In this document: positions 1-10,052 of the stretch, piece after piece
Numbering within the stretch: the stretch's first letter is position 1
How the letters are laid out: every line of letters begins with the position of its first letter
Source of the DNA: an uncultured Bacteroidia bacterium
Lineage (GTDB): Bacteria > Bacteroidota > Bacteroidia > Bacteroidales > UBA932
Direction of reading: 5' to 3'
Assembly: GCA_902768985.1 (NCBI GenBank)
Contig: CACXNA010000002.1
Location: 147,456-211,455, forward strand
DNA length: 64,000 nucleotides
Made by a program: the position numbers and the translations under genes
Notes under the pieces: model-generated
Database searches by the model: none
The model's input: the letters and a program-made list of their open reading frames with translations, nothing else
What the model was told of the DNA's origin: nothing

Positions 1-320
1 TCGAGCTCTGCTGGGAAGGCACCCGCTTCCCCGACCTCGTCCGCTGGGGCGATGCTCCCACCGAGCTCGCCTGGAAAGCCCACGACAAGACCCCGTACCT
101 CGGCGACGAGTTCTACGTGAAGGGCTCCATGGGCAAGAAGACCACCGGCAAGCCGCACAAGGCCCGCGTCTCCTTCATCGATGACGGTTGGGGTAAATTA
201 GGCGGTGGCTGGCAGACCGGCAAGCACGAGCTCCTTCCGTTCCCGTTCGACGTGGTTCAGCTGAACCCTTGGAACGAAGAGAAGCAGGAAGGTCTGAAGC
301 AGAATCCTGGTTGGGAATAG
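1..320 (+). CDS. SusD/RagB-family lipoprotein, C-terminal fragment
   Basis: This is the last ~105 codons of a gene that begins before the window; the reading frame is open from base 3 and stops at 318-320. The translated tail carries two SusD/RagB signatures: ELCWEGTRFPDLVRWG, the conserved C-terminal helix that follows the RR-ELxxEG core, and LLPFPFDVVQLNPW followed by QNPGW at the very end. SusD proteins are surface lipoproteins that capture glycans or other nutrients and act as a lid on the SusC porin. A rho-independent terminator follows at 347-384, so this gene closes its own unit and is separate from the next SusC. The substrate cannot be told from this tail. Confidence 0.88.
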   Translation, partial: ELCWEGTRFPDLVRWGDAPTELAWKAHDKTPYLGDEFYVKGSMGKKTTGKPHKARVSFIDDGWGKLGGGWQTGKHELLPFPFDVVQLNPWNEEKQEGLKQNPGWE

Positions 321-346
321 TATTCCCGAAAACCAAAACCCCTTTC

Positions 347-384
347 AAGGGCCGTCCAACAGGGCGGCCCTTTTAATTTTTATC
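347..384 (+). terminator. Rho-independent terminator after the first susD
   Basis: The stem AAGGGCCG (347-354) pairs with CGGCCCTT (365-372), extended by weaker pairs around a short AACA loop, and runs into a T-rich tract. It lies just downstream of the susD stop at 320. Confidence 0.8.
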
Positions 385-501
385 CAAACTTTCAGTTTAG
401 TGTCGCATTTTCAAAAATAGGTCAAACCAAATTTGACACTGCTTGAATCGTTCACGAATCAATTTGCGCTTATCGTTGTACCTGCCGATATTGAATCCGG
501 C

Positions 502-509
502 TATATTTG
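502..509 (+). promoter_or_regulatory. Possible Bacteroidetes -7 box upstream of susC
   Basis: TATATTTG matches TAnnTTTG. A weak -33 candidate (GTTG, 475-478) lies 23 nt upstream, a little further than usual. It would give a leader of about 85 nt before the susC ATG at 597. The rest of the gap 385-596 is AT-rich and shows no ORF or clear structured element. Confidence 0.4.
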
Positions 510-596
510 CTCGGGGTCAAAACCAATGAAAAGTCGTAGTACATAGTTAGTAATAGTTTAAGACAACCATTATATTCTAATCAAACCAATTTCCTT

Positions 597-3500
597 ATGT
601 TCAAACAACTGCTGAAAGTGACTAGTATCTTTATGGTACTTAGCGCTTTATGGGGGGGTCTTGAGGCCTCCGCCCAGAATCGTGCCATCAGCGGTCAGGT
701 GATTGATGCCGGCAAGCAGCCGGTCATCGGCGCCGCCGTCCTGATCCCTGGCACTAACACGGGTGCAACGACTGACCTGGATGGTAAATTCAGCATCCAA
801 GTCGCGCCGGGCACCCAGCTCGAAGTCTCCTGCATCGGCTACGCGACGCTTCGTGTCTCCGCTGCCGAGGGCATGATCATCACGCTCCAGGAAGACAACG
901 AGATGCTCGAAGAGACCGTCGTCATCGGTTATGGTACCCAGAAGAAGAAACTCCTCACGGGTTCCACTATTAATATTACCGGTGATGACATCCAGAAGCA
1001 GAACACCACCAACGCCGTTGGAGCTCTCTACAGCTCTGTTCCTGGTGTGAATATCGTGCAGTCCAGCGGTGTTCCGGGTGCCAGCTACAACATTACCATC
1101 CGCGGTCTCGGCACCAACGGCAACTCCAGCCCGCTCATCGTTATCGACGGCGTGGCCGGCGGCAACCTGGATGACCTCAACCCTGCTGACATCGAGGCGA
1201 TCGACATCCTCAAGGACGCTGCCTCCGCCGCCATTTACGGTGCACGCGCCGCCAACGGCGTCGTGCTCGTGACCACCCGCCAGGGCAAGGTCGGCGAGAA
1301 GAAAGCGACCGTCACCTTCGACGCTTACATGGGCTTCCAGCAGCCGAACACCAACGGTGTCCACGGCGTCACCGCTTCGGAATACCTGGATCTGGTCAAG
1401 CGCGCAGGCCTCGATGACTACGACAATATCGAGCAGACCATGCCCGTCCAGATGGATTGGATCCGCAAGGGCCTGTGGAACGGTACCGACTGGTTCACCG
1501 AGTCCATCAACAAGAACGCCCCGACCAACAACCTGGCGGTGGGCATCACCGGCGGCGGCGACGCGGTCCGGTACTCCTTCAGCTTCACCAAGTCCTATTC
1601 GGAAGGTACCCTGGGCGCACCCAAGCCCACCTACTATGACAGAACCACCGTCCGTGCCAACACGGATTTCTCCATCCTTCGGAAGAACAACCGCGACGTC
1701 ATCAAACTCGGTGAGAACGTGACCGTTTCCCTCACCGACTCCCGCGGCATGAGCACGACCGGCCGTGGCAGCGATGTGTCCAACCTCCTGACCAAGACCC
1801 CGCTCCTGCCGGCATGGGACCTCGACGGTACCCTTTATACCTATAAGAAACAGCTGCGCGACGGCTGGGATGCCCGCGACAACGAAGTCAACCTGCTCGA
1901 GCAGCAGTGTCTCAAAGAGAGCCAGGGCAAGGGCGTTCGCGTCCAGGGTAACGTTTACCTGGAGGTCAGCCCGATCAAGGAGCTCAAGCTCCGCACCGCC
2001 TTCGGTTTCCGCGCCAACAGCAGTTTCTCCCGTGAATATACGCCGGAGTACCAGCTGACGGCATCTACCTTCCAGGAATATGACAGCGTGAAACAGAGCG
2101 CCAGCGTCTCCACCAACTGGACCTGGGAACTGACCGCCAACTACAAGAAGACCTTCGCCACCGACCACACCGTGGAGGCTCTCGTCGGTACGTCCATCGA
2201 GGCCACCGGCTGGGGCATGAGCGTCAACGGCACCCGTTCCAACACCAAGTTCGGCACCTGGGAGTCCGCCAACCTCAGCTCCGTTGACGGAGCGCTGACC
2301 AGCGACGAGCACGCCAGCATGGGCGGCAGCAACACCGTCCCCTACAACAACCTGCTCTCCTTCTTCGGCCGTGTCAACTACAGCTACAAGGATAAGTACA
2401 TGTTCACGGCCATTGTCCGTGCCGATGGTTCCTGCAACTTCGCCAAGGGCCACCGCTGGGGTATCTTCCCGTCCGTCTCCGCCGGTTGGGTGATCTCCTC
2501 CGAGCCCTGGATGCAGTCCACCAAGCAGTGGCTCAGCTTCCTGAAACTCCGCGGAAGCTGGGGCCAGAACGGTAACTGCCGTATCAGCAACTTCCAGTAC
2601 ACCGGTACGATCTCGATGAACGGCCAGTATGACTTCTCTTACGACCAGGTGAACCCGGTCACGGCCGCTTATCCCGACAACATCCCGAACCCCAACCTCT
2701 CCTGGGAGACCTCCGAGCAGCTGGCCATCGGTTTCGACGCCCGCTTCTTCCGCAGCAAACTGGGTGTCATCTTCGACTGGTACCAGAAAGACACCAAGGA
2801 CTGGCTGGTGACCCCTCCGAACATGGGTATCCTGGGCGCCAGCGCCTCTTCCATCAACGGCGGCGCCGTGCGCAACAGCGGCGTTGAGCTGAGCTTCACC
2901 TGGAACGACAAAGTGGGCGACCTCCGCTACAGCGTCGGCCTCAACGGTTCCTACAACAAGAACAACGTCCTCTATATCAACACCGCCGAAGGCTATCTCA
3001 AGGGTCAGGCGAAAATCATCTCCGAGAACGTGGCCAAATTGGAAGGCTACCGCGCCGAACCGGGCATGCCGATCGGCTACTTCCTCGGTATGGCCAGCGA
3101 GGGTATCTTCCAGAACCAGAAGCAGATCGACGACTACAACGCCAAAGGCTACGCCTTCATGAACGGTTACGATGCCGCCCAGCCGGGCGACGTGATCTGG
3201 ATTGACCAGAACAAGGACGGCGTTTACGACGAGAACGACTGCGTCGAGATCGGTAATCCGCACCCTGACTTCACCCTGGGCTTCAGCATCAGCCTGCAGT
3301 GGAAGGGCATCGACTTCAGCGTGAACGGCTCCGGCGCCTTCGGCCAGCAGGTCATGCAGAGCTACCGCCAGTTCGCCCTTCAGGATCTCCAGAGCTTCAC
3401 CAACAACCTGGTGAACCGTTACTGGACCGGCGAAGGCTCCACCAACTCCTTCCCGCGCTACTCCTCCGGCTCGCACAACAACTTCAAGTGCAACAGCTAC

Positions 3501-3770
3501 AACAGCGACATATTCATCCAGAACGCCGACTACCTCAAGATCCGCAACATCACCCTCGGATTCGACTTCAAGCAGGTGTTCAAGAAGATCCCCTTCCAGC
3601 AGCTCCGCATCTTCGTGACCGGACAGAACCTCTTTACGATCACCGGCTATGACGGCATGGATCCTGAAGTGGGTACCGGTTCCGGCGTGGATAGCTGGTC
3701 TTCCGGCATCGACACCGGTTTCTATCCTTCTCCTAAGGTTTACATGGCTGGTGTCAGCATCAAATTCTAA
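597..3770 (+). CDS. SusC/RagA-family TonB-linked outer-membrane transporter
   Basis: This 1057-residue protein has the normal SusC length and order: a signal peptide (about residues 1-27, ending SASAQ-like EASAQ), a carboxypeptidase-like CarboxypepD_reg domain (about 30-105), the plug with its lead-in EETVVIGYGTQKKK and the SusC-typical IDGVAGGNLDDLNPADIEAIDILKD region (split here only for description), then a 22-strand barrel ending in a C-terminal aromatic strand (AGVSIKF). It forms the active, TonB-energised pore for the SusD lipoprotein encoded 12 bp downstream. No glycoside hydrolase, sulfatase or regulator lies beside the pair, so its substrate is unknown. The codon usage and GC are like the neighbours. 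Confidence 0.95.
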   Translation: MFKQLLKVTSIFMVLSALWGGLEASAQNRAISGQVIDAGKQPVIGAAVLIPGTNTGATTDLDGKFSIQVAPGTQLEVSCIGYATLRVSAAEGMIITLQEDNEMLEETVVIGYGTQKKKLLTGSTINITGDDIQKQNTTNAVGALYSSVPGVNIVQSSGVPGASYNITIRGLGTNGNSSPLIVIDGVAGGNLDDLNPADIEAIDILKDAASAAIYGARAANGVVLVTTRQGKVGEKKATVTFDAYMGFQQPNTNGVHGVTASEYLDLVKRAGLDDYDNIEQTMPVQMDWIRKGLWNGTDWFTESINKNAPTNNLAVGITGGGDAVRYSFSFTKSYSEGTLGAPKPTYYDRTTVRANTDFSILRKNNRDVIKLGENVTVSLTDSRGMSTTGRGSDVSNLLTKTPLLPAWDLDGTLYTYKKQLRDGWDARDNEVNLLEQQCLKESQGKGVRVQGNVYLEVSPIKELKLRTAFGFRANSSFSREYTPEYQLTASTFQEYDSVKQSASVSTNWTWELTANYKKTFATDHTVEALVGTSIEATGWGMSVNGTRSNTKFGTWESANLSSVDGALTSDEHASMGGSNTVPYNNLLSFFGRVNYSYKDKYMFTAIVRADGSCNFAKGHRWGIFPSVSAGWVISSEPWMQSTKQWLSFLKLRGSWGQNGNCRISNFQYTGTISMNGQYDFSYDQVNPVTAAYPDNIPNPNLSWETSEQLAIGFDARFFRSKLGVIFDWYQKDTKDWLVTPPNMGILGASASSINGGAVRNSGVELSFTWNDKVGDLRYSVGLNGSYNKNNVLYINTAEGYLKGQAKIISENVAKLEGYRAEPGMPIGYFLGMASEGIFQNQKQIDDYNAKGYAFMNGYDAAQPGDVIWIDQNKDGVYDENDCVEIGNPHPDFTLGFSISLQWKGIDFSVNGSGAFGQQVMQSYRQFALQDLQSFTNNLVNRYWTGEGSTNSFPRYSSGSHNNFKCNSYNSDIFIQNADYLKIRNITLGFDFKQVFKKIPFQQLRIFVTGQNLFTITGYDGMDPEVGTGSGVDSWSSGIDTGFYPSPKVYMAGVSIKF

Positions 3771-3782
3771 ATCCGAAAGCAT

Positions 3783-5588
3783 ATGAAAAAGATATTATAT
3801 ACTATCGCAGTATGTTTCCTGGTCCTCGTCAGTTGCGAGAAACTTGACAGCCTGCTCGATACGAAGAACTATTCGAAGGCGGACACCTCCTCCTTCCCCC
3901 GGACCGAGAAAGACGCTGAACAGCTGGTCAACTCGGCCTACTCTACGATGCATTCTCTGTACACAGGCTCCATCTTCAAGATCAACCTGTTCCGGCGCAT
4001 GATCGCCAGCGACGACATCTACGGCGCCGGCTCCAAGAGCTCCAAGGAGACCACGGCCGACGATCGTCTGCTCGCCCCGTCCAGCGACGAGGACAACAGC
4101 GTCTGGAAGAGCTTCTACAACGGTTTGTTCCGTTGCAACTTCGCCTTGGAGTCCATCTCCGAGATGGACGACAACCTCTTCACGGGCGACAACAAGACCT
4201 GGTACCTCGGTCAGGTGCACTTCATGCGTGCTTTCTACCTTTGGGAGATGGCCGAGCGCTGGGAGACCTTCCCGCTGACGCTTTCCACCCAGGTGGAGAA
4301 CATGCCCAAGGCCTCCGTTGACGAGGTTTATGCAGCCATCGCCGCGGACCTCAAGGATGCCATCAGCATGATCCCGGCCAAATATGGTTACTCCAAGGAC
4401 AACAACCTGGCGGGCCGCGCCACGAAGTACGCCGCCGAGGCCCTCATGGGCCGCGTGTGGCTGTTCTACACGGGCTTCTACAAGAAGGCCGACATGGCCG
4501 GCGTCACCAAGTCCCAGGTAATCTCCTGGCTGGAAGATTGCGCCAACACGAATGTCTCCAAGTTTGACCTGGAGAAGGACCAGCGCGAACTCTGGATGTA
4601 CTCCAACGAGTATTCCAGCGGCTTTGCCTACGGCGTCGACTTCGGCACCTGGGCCCATAAGGAGAACCTCCACTGGGTGGGCAACCACAGCAAGGAGACC
4701 GTCTGGGGCGTGCATTTCTCGTACACCGGCTCCGGCTACAACCGCCTCGCGGAATGGCTCGGCTTCCGTAATTCCGCCCAGACGCCCAATGCGCAGAGTT
4801 ATCCTTATTCCGCCGGCGGCAACGGTAATGCTTCCGTGAACCCGCTGTTCGTAAAGGAATGGTATGAGGATAAGGATTACGGCCCGCGGGACAAGCGCTT
4901 CTACGGCACCATCCTGGTCACCAACAAGTCCAAGATTGCCATTGCTTATCCCTGGTACAAGGGTGATATCGAGCTCCCCGACTTCAAGGGTCATGACTCC
5001 AAGGAGATCGAGCGCACCTGGTTCTACACCAAGAAATACCAGGCCATGGCCGCCTATTCCGACGGCGCAAAGACTACTTTGAAGAAGAACTTCTTCAATA
5101 TTGTCAACGGTTCCATCAGCAACAGCGCCAAGAGCGGCAACAAGAACGACGCCATCTACATCCGCTTCGCCGACGTGCTGCTGATGCTCGACGAGCTGAA
5201 GGAGACCACCACCGGCATGAACCGCCTGCGCGAGCGCGCCGGCCTGGATCCGTACGAAAGCTACACCTTCGAGCGTCTGCAGAAGGAGCGCCGCTACGAG
5301 TTCGCCACGGAAGGCATGCGCTTCAACGACCTGCGCCGCTGGTATCCCGAAACGGCCGGCCAGATCATCGAGAAGAACCAGGATGGTGGTTACCTCGAGT
5401 ACCTGGGCAAGCCCAACACCTATAAGGAACTGGAAGGCCGCTCCTTCTCCCAGCGCTACGCGCTCACCCGCGGTTTCTGGATGATCCCGCAGGAGCAGAT
5501 CAACCTCCAGCAAGGTGTGCTCGAGCAGAACGAGGGATTCAAGGACGGACAGAGCTACCTCTTCGTCGACGGTGACCTCCCGTACTAG
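3783..5588 (+). CDS. SusD/RagB-family nutrient-binding lipoprotein
   Basis: This 601-residue protein begins with a lipoprotein signal (MKKILYTIAVCFLVLVSC, lipidated Cys18) and has SusD hallmarks: an N-terminal TPR-like region with FMRAFYLWEMAERW, the C-terminal QKERRYEFATEGMRFNDLRRW motif, and a late RGFWMIPQEQINLQQGVLEQN region. It is expected at the outer surface, binding ligand for the SusC protein encoded 12 bp upstream, and is almost certainly co-transcribed with it. A strong terminator follows at 5620-5658. Substrate is unknown. Confidence 0.94.
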   Translation: MKKILYTIAVCFLVLVSCEKLDSLLDTKNYSKADTSSFPRTEKDAEQLVNSAYSTMHSLYTGSIFKINLFRRMIASDDIYGAGSKSSKETTADDRLLAPSSDEDNSVWKSFYNGLFRCNFALESISEMDDNLFTGDNKTWYLGQVHFMRAFYLWEMAERWETFPLTLSTQVENMPKASVDEVYAAIAADLKDAISMIPAKYGYSKDNNLAGRATKYAAEALMGRVWLFYTGFYKKADMAGVTKSQVISWLEDCANTNVSKFDLEKDQRELWMYSNEYSSGFAYGVDFGTWAHKENLHWVGNHSKETVWGVHFSYTGSGYNRLAEWLGFRNSAQTPNAQSYPYSAGGNGNASVNPLFVKEWYEDKDYGPRDKRFYGTILVTNKSKIAIAYPWYKGDIELPDFKGHDSKEIERTWFYTKKYQAMAAYSDGAKTTLKKNFFNIVNGSISNSAKSGNKNDAIYIRFADVLLMLDELKETTTGMNRLRERAGLDPYESYTFERLQKERRYEFATEGMRFNDLRRWYPETAGQIIEKNQDGGYLEYLGKPNTYKELEGRSFSQRYALTRGFWMIPQEQINLQQGVLEQNEGFKDGQSYLFVDGDLPY

Positions 5589-5600
5589 CTGATCATTTAA

Positions 5601-5658
5601 GGCGAATCTTCGCCAAGCCAAAAGGCGGCCGCTCCGGTTTCGGGGCGGCCGCTTTTTT
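5601..5658 (+). terminator. Terminator after the SusC-SusD unit
   Basis: A small GGCGAA/TTCGCC hairpin (5601-5614) is followed by a strong GC-rich stem built on two copies of GCGGCCGC (about 5625-5632 and 5645-5652) ending in a T6 run. It closes the susCD operon. Confidence 0.85.
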
Positions 5659-5682
5659 CTTTCGGCTTTCCCGGAAAGATCG

Positions 5683-5690
5683 TATCTTTG
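5683..5690 (+). promoter_or_regulatory. -7 box (TATCTTTG) of tadA, leaderless type
   Basis: TATCTTTG matches the Bacteroidetes -7 consensus. It ends 4 nt before the tadA ATG, so transcription should start at or within a base or two of the start codon. Confidence 0.75.
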
Positions 5691-5694
5691 CAGC

Positions 5695-6132
5695 ATGATG
5701 GATTCCGACGAAAGATACATGCGCGAGGCGCTGCGTGAAGCGCAGGCGGCCGGGGCGGAAGACGAAGTGCCCATCGGCGCCGTCGTCGTATGCCGCGGAC
5801 GCATCATCGCGCGCGGGCACAACATGACCGAGCGCCTGCACGATCCCACGGCCCACGCCGAGATGATCGCGCTCACCGCCGCCACGGAAGCCCTGGCGGG
5901 CAAATACCTCGACGAGTGCACCCTGTACGTCACCGTGGAGCCCTGCCCGATGTGCGCCGCGGCGCTCTGCTGGGCGCAGCTCGGGCGGCTCGTCTACGCC
6001 GCGCCCGACCCGCGCCGCGGCTATTCCCGCTTCTCCCCTTCCCTCCTCCATCCCCGCACCGAAGTCGCCTCCGGCCTGCTCGCGGAAGAATGCGGAACGC
6101 TGGTCTCGGATTATTTCAAAAGCAAAAGATAA
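5695..6132 (+). CDS. tadA: tRNA-specific adenosine deaminase TadA
   Basis: The enzyme deaminates A34 to inosine in the anticodon of tRNA-Arg(ACG), an essential wobble modification. The 145-residue sequence has the cytidine-deaminase fold signatures: HAE (His54, Glu56: zinc ligand and proton shuttle) and PCPMC (Cys84 and Cys87: zinc ligands), within TVEPCPMCAAALCWAQ. Length is typical. Two ATGs (5695, 5698) follow the -7 box directly; the first is used here. The next element is a tRNA gene, but with its own promoter. Confidence 0.94.
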   Translation: MMDSDERYMREALREAQAAGAEDEVPIGAVVVCRGRIIARGHNMTERLHDPTAHAEMIALTAATEALAGKYLDECTLYVTVEPCPMCAAALCWAQLGRLVYAAPDPRRGYSRFSPSLLHPRTEVASGLLAEECGTLVSDYFKSKR

Positions 6133-6136
6133 ATAC

Positions 6137-6144
6137 TATCTTTG
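6137..6144 (+). promoter_or_regulatory. -7 box of the tRNA-Gln gene
   Basis: TATCTTTG starts 4 nt after the tadA stop and ends 10 nt before the tRNA, giving the very short 5' leader expected for a tRNA promoter. Confidence 0.75.
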
Positions 6145-6154
6145 CACCCGGAAT

Positions 6155-6225
6155 TGAGGTATGGTGTAATGGTAGCACTACAGATTTTGGTTCTGTCTGT
6201 TCTGGTTCGAATCCGGATACCTCAA
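6155..6225 (+). tRNA. tRNA-Gln (anticodon TTG)
   Basis: A 71-nt cloverleaf is visible: acceptor TGAGGTA (6155-6161) pairs with TACCTCA (6218-6224), the anticodon stem ACAGA/TCTGT encloses a 7-nt loop with TTG at 6187-6189, and the T arm contains GGTTCGAATCC. The discriminator is A6225 and CCA is not encoded. The U73-less G-poor acceptor and UUG anticodon fit glutamine. A terminator follows immediately, and the tRNA 3' end can also pair with bases beyond that terminator (see findings). Confidence 0.96.
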
Positions 6226-6227
6226 CG

Positions 6228-6258
6228 AAAAATAGCTGGCGCAAGGCCAGCTATTTTT
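6228..6258 (+). terminator. Terminator of tRNA-Gln
   Basis: AAAAATAGCTGGC (6228-6240) pairs perfectly with GCCAGCTATTTTT (6246-6258) around a GCAAG loop, with T5 at the end of the 3' arm. Confidence 0.85.
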
Positions 6259-6283
6259 GTTGAGGTATGTCCACTTCGTTCAA

Positions 6284-6360
6284 TCCTCAAAAACGCACTA
6301 AAATGAGGACGGATGGCAAAAAAACTGCCATCCGTCCTCAAATAAACCCTATTTTGAGGA
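6284..6360. repeat. Two-unit array of a 26-nt palindrome with 51-bp period
   Basis: Two 26-nt imperfect palindromes, 6284-6309 and 6335-6360, have arms TCCTCAAA and TTTTGAGGA (TAAAATGAGGA in the first). Their starts are 51 bp apart. The 25-nt spacer 6310-6334 is itself an inverted repeat, CGGATGGC and GCCATCCG around an A-rich core. The array lies between the tRNA terminator and the 3' end of glpF. The same unit and period occur again at 50776-50903. Confidence 0.85.
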
Positions 6361-6371
6361 TTAGATCCCTT

Positions 6372-7109
6372 CTAGAAGACCAGCAGGAAGAGGCCGGCGG
6401 CGAGGGCGGCGCCGACAATCGGGCCGGCGACGGGGATCCAGCTGTAGCTCCAGCCGCTGTCGCGCTTGCCCGCGATGGGCAGCACCGCGTGGGCGCAGCG
6501 CGGGGCGAGGTCGCGCGCGGGGTTGATGGCGTAGCCCGTGGCGCCGCCCAGCGACATGCCGATCGACATGATCAGGCAGGTGACGGGCAGGGAGCCGATC
6601 GAGCCCGTCGTGGCGTTCACGCCCGCGACGGAGAAGGCGTTGCCGTTCGTGCCGAGCGCCAGGATGACGAACACCAGCAGGCAGGTGGCGATGACCTCGC
6701 AAAGGAAGTTGCGCCAGGTGTTGGCGATGGCCGGCATCGTGCAGAAGGTGCCGAGGATCGTGTCCGGCTGGTCGGCCGTGGCCTTATAATGATCTTTGTA
6801 GAATACCCACACGAGTACGGCGCCCACGAAGCCGCCGAGCATCTGGGCGATGACGTAGCCGGGGACGGAGGCCCAGGGGAAGGTGCCCGCGAGGGCGAGG
6901 CCCAGGGAGACGACGGGGTTGAGGTGCGCGCCGGACACCGGTCCGGCAATCAGCACGCCCATCATCACGGCGAAGCCCCAGCCGAGGGCGATGACCACCC
7001 AACCGGCGCCCTTGGCTTTGGAATGGTTGAGGGAGGTGGCGGCGCAGACGCCGTCGCCGAGCAGCACGAGCACGAGCGTGCCGATGAATTCGAAGAGGTA
7101 TTGTTGCAT
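6372..7109 (-). CDS. glpF: Glycerol uptake facilitator (aquaglyceroporin)
   Basis: This is a 245-residue MIP-family channel with about six membrane helices and two half-helix motifs: SGAHLNPVV (about residues 59-67, an NPV variant) and GYAINPARD (an intact NPA followed by Arg of the selectivity filter and Asp). The NPARD sequence favours glycerol over water channels. It is 11 bp downstream of glpK in the same direction, so entry of glycerol and its trapping by phosphorylation are encoded together. Some MIP channels conduct other small polyols, but the glpK neighbour settles the likely role. Confidence 0.93.
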   Translation of the reverse strand: MQQYLFEFIGTLVLVLLGDGVCAATSLNHSKAKGAGWVVIALGWGFAVMMGVLIAGPVSGAHLNPVVSLGLALAGTFPWASVPGYVIAQMLGGFVGAVLVWVFYKDHYKATADQPDTILGTFCTMPAIANTWRNFLCEVIATCLLVFVILALGTNGNAFSVAGVNATTGSIGSLPVTCLIMSIGMSLGGATGYAINPARDLAPRCAHAVLPIAGKRDSGWSYSWIPVAGPIVGAALAAGLFLLVF

Positions 7110-7120
7110 AGTCTAAAGGA

Positions 7121-8599
<1,479 letters not shown>

Positions 8600-8628
8600 G
8601 ATATCGTAGGTAAAGGTTATCAGTCATA

Positions 8629-8636
8629 CAAAGATA
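8629..8636 (-). promoter_or_regulatory. -7 box of glpK-glpF
   Basis: Read on the minus strand this is TATCTTTG, 29 nt before the glpK ATG. It is back to back with the plus-strand box at 8669-8676. Confidence 0.7.
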
Positions 8637-8668
8637 ACAACAAAAACGGAGGAAAAGGAATTATTTGC

Positions 8669-8676
8669 TATCTTTG
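8669..8676 (+). promoter_or_regulatory. -7 box of the 8703 barrel gene
   Basis: TATCTTTG ends 26 nt before the ATG at 8703, divergent from the glpK promoter. Confidence 0.65.
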
Positions 8677-8702
8677 TCATACAACAACCACGATTATTTG
8701 CA

Positions 8703-10031
8703 ATGAAAAGACTGATCACGATCGCGCTGCTCCTCGCAGCGGTCTGCACCGCTTCCGCCCAGGAAGAAATCAAGAAAACCGGTCTCAACTTCGGCCCGCT
8801 GCCCGCCGTCAGCTATTCCTCTGACCTCGGATTCCAGTACGGCGCGTTGCTGGACATCTATCAATACGGGGACGGTTCCTTCTATCCCGACTATAAGTGG
8901 AAGATCAATGTGGAGACCTCCTGGTACACCAAGGGTAATTCCGTGTACCATGTCTTCTTCGACAGCAAGCACCTGATCCCGGGTCTCCGCGTGTCCGCCG
9001 ACCTGACCTATCTGGGCAACAAGACCACCAATTTCTACGGCTACAATGGCGCGGCAGCTCTGTTTATCCCCGAACTGAACAAGATCGTGGACGGTCAGGG
9101 CCTTTACATGATGCGCCGTGACGATTTCCGCTTCGAGTTCACGACGCAGGGCCAGTTCGGCGACAGCCACTGGGGCTGGGTCGCCGGCCTTGCCTTCAAC
9201 AGCTACAAGACCGGACATGCCGTCAACAAGAGTTTGAATGCGGCTGTCGATCTCTCGTTGTATGACATCTACCTCAAACATGACATCATTCCCGCTGCCG
9301 AAGCGAACGGCGGCAACCACCTCGACATCAAGCTCGGTGTCGTCTTTGACACGCGCGACCACGAGAACAATCCGACCCGCGGTACCAACCTCGAGGCCTT
9401 CTTCTTCGGCTCGCCGGACTTCCTGAACGGCAAGCGGGACTACCGCAACGACTACCTCAAGCTGGCCGTCCATTTCCGTCAGTTCTTCCCGCTCGCCGAC
9501 CGGCTCGTGTTCGCAGGCCATCTGGCGTTCCAGGGCCTGATTGCGGGCAACGCGCCGTTCTACTCCCTCCAGACCATTCAGCCGATCAACCGCAAGAACA
9601 TCATTACCGACGGCCTGGGCTCCATCAGCTCCGTCCGCGGTACCGTGGTGAACCGCCTGCAGGGCAACAGCTATGCCTGGGCCAACTTCGAGCTTCGCTG
9701 GTCCTTTGCCAAGTTCCGCTGGATCAACCAGAACTGGGCCATCGCCCTGAACCCGTTCTTCGATATGGGCATGATCGTGGCTCCGTACCGCCTGGAGCAG
9801 ATGAAGACCCTGCTGCAGGATGATACCCGTGTGGCGACCGTAGGGAACAAAGTGTACACCGTCGCGGACCTCTACACGCAGCAGGCGGAGAAGCTCCACA
9901 TGAGCGCCGGCGCCGGCCTGCACATCATCATGAACCAGAACTTCAATATCGCCTGTGAGCTCGGCAAGTGCTTCAGCCAGAGCGACGGCACGGGCCTCGG
10001 CATGCGAATCGGCCTGAACTACATCTTCTAG
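8703..10031 (+). CDS. Outer-membrane barrel protein, Omp85/surface-antigen type
   Basis: The 442-residue protein begins with a signal peptide (MKRLITIALLLAAVCTASAQ) and is otherwise alternating aromatic beta strands. It resembles the C-terminal barrel of BamA/TamA-like proteins: DTRDHENNPTRGTNLE is the usual strand/turn pattern, and SSVRGTVVNR contains the conserved VRG of loop 6. There are no POTRA repeats before the barrel, so it is not BamA itself. It ends in an aromatic strand (GLNYIF). It sits between two glycerol operons but shares no operon with them, so involvement in glycerophosphodiester uptake is possible but only a guess. Confidence 0.7.
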   Translation: MKRLITIALLLAAVCTASAQEEIKKTGLNFGPLPAVSYSSDLGFQYGALLDIYQYGDGSFYPDYKWKINVETSWYTKGNSVYHVFFDSKHLIPGLRVSADLTYLGNKTTNFYGYNGAAALFIPELNKIVDGQGLYMMRRDDFRFEFTTQGQFGDSHWGWVAGLAFNSYKTGHAVNKSLNAAVDLSLYDIYLKHDIIPAAEANGGNHLDIKLGVVFDTRDHENNPTRGTNLEAFFFGSPDFLNGKRDYRNDYLKLAVHFRQFFPLADRLVFAGHLAFQGLIAGNAPFYSLQTIQPINRKNIITDGLGSISSVRGTVVNRLQGNSYAWANFELRWSFAKFRWINQNWAIALNPFFDMGMIVAPYRLEQMKTLLQDDTRVATVGNKVYTVADLYTQQAEKLHMSAGAGLHIIMNQNFNIACELGKCFSQSDGTGLGMRIGLNYIF

Positions 10032-10052
10032 CCTATTGCCGCGCGTTGGCGC

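Noticed and set aside
648-3782. Very long open frame opposite susC, and similar ones opposite susD, infB, proS, glpA and others
   Set aside because: They read as His/Val/Asp/Gly/Ala-rich nonsense without domains, an effect of GC-rich third positions, and lie on coding genes with clear family matches.
6260-6269. 10-bp direct repeat of the tRNA-Gln start (TTGAGGTATG) as an integration site
   Set aside because: It is better explained by the extended hairpin with the tRNA 3' end; no integrase or island borders it.
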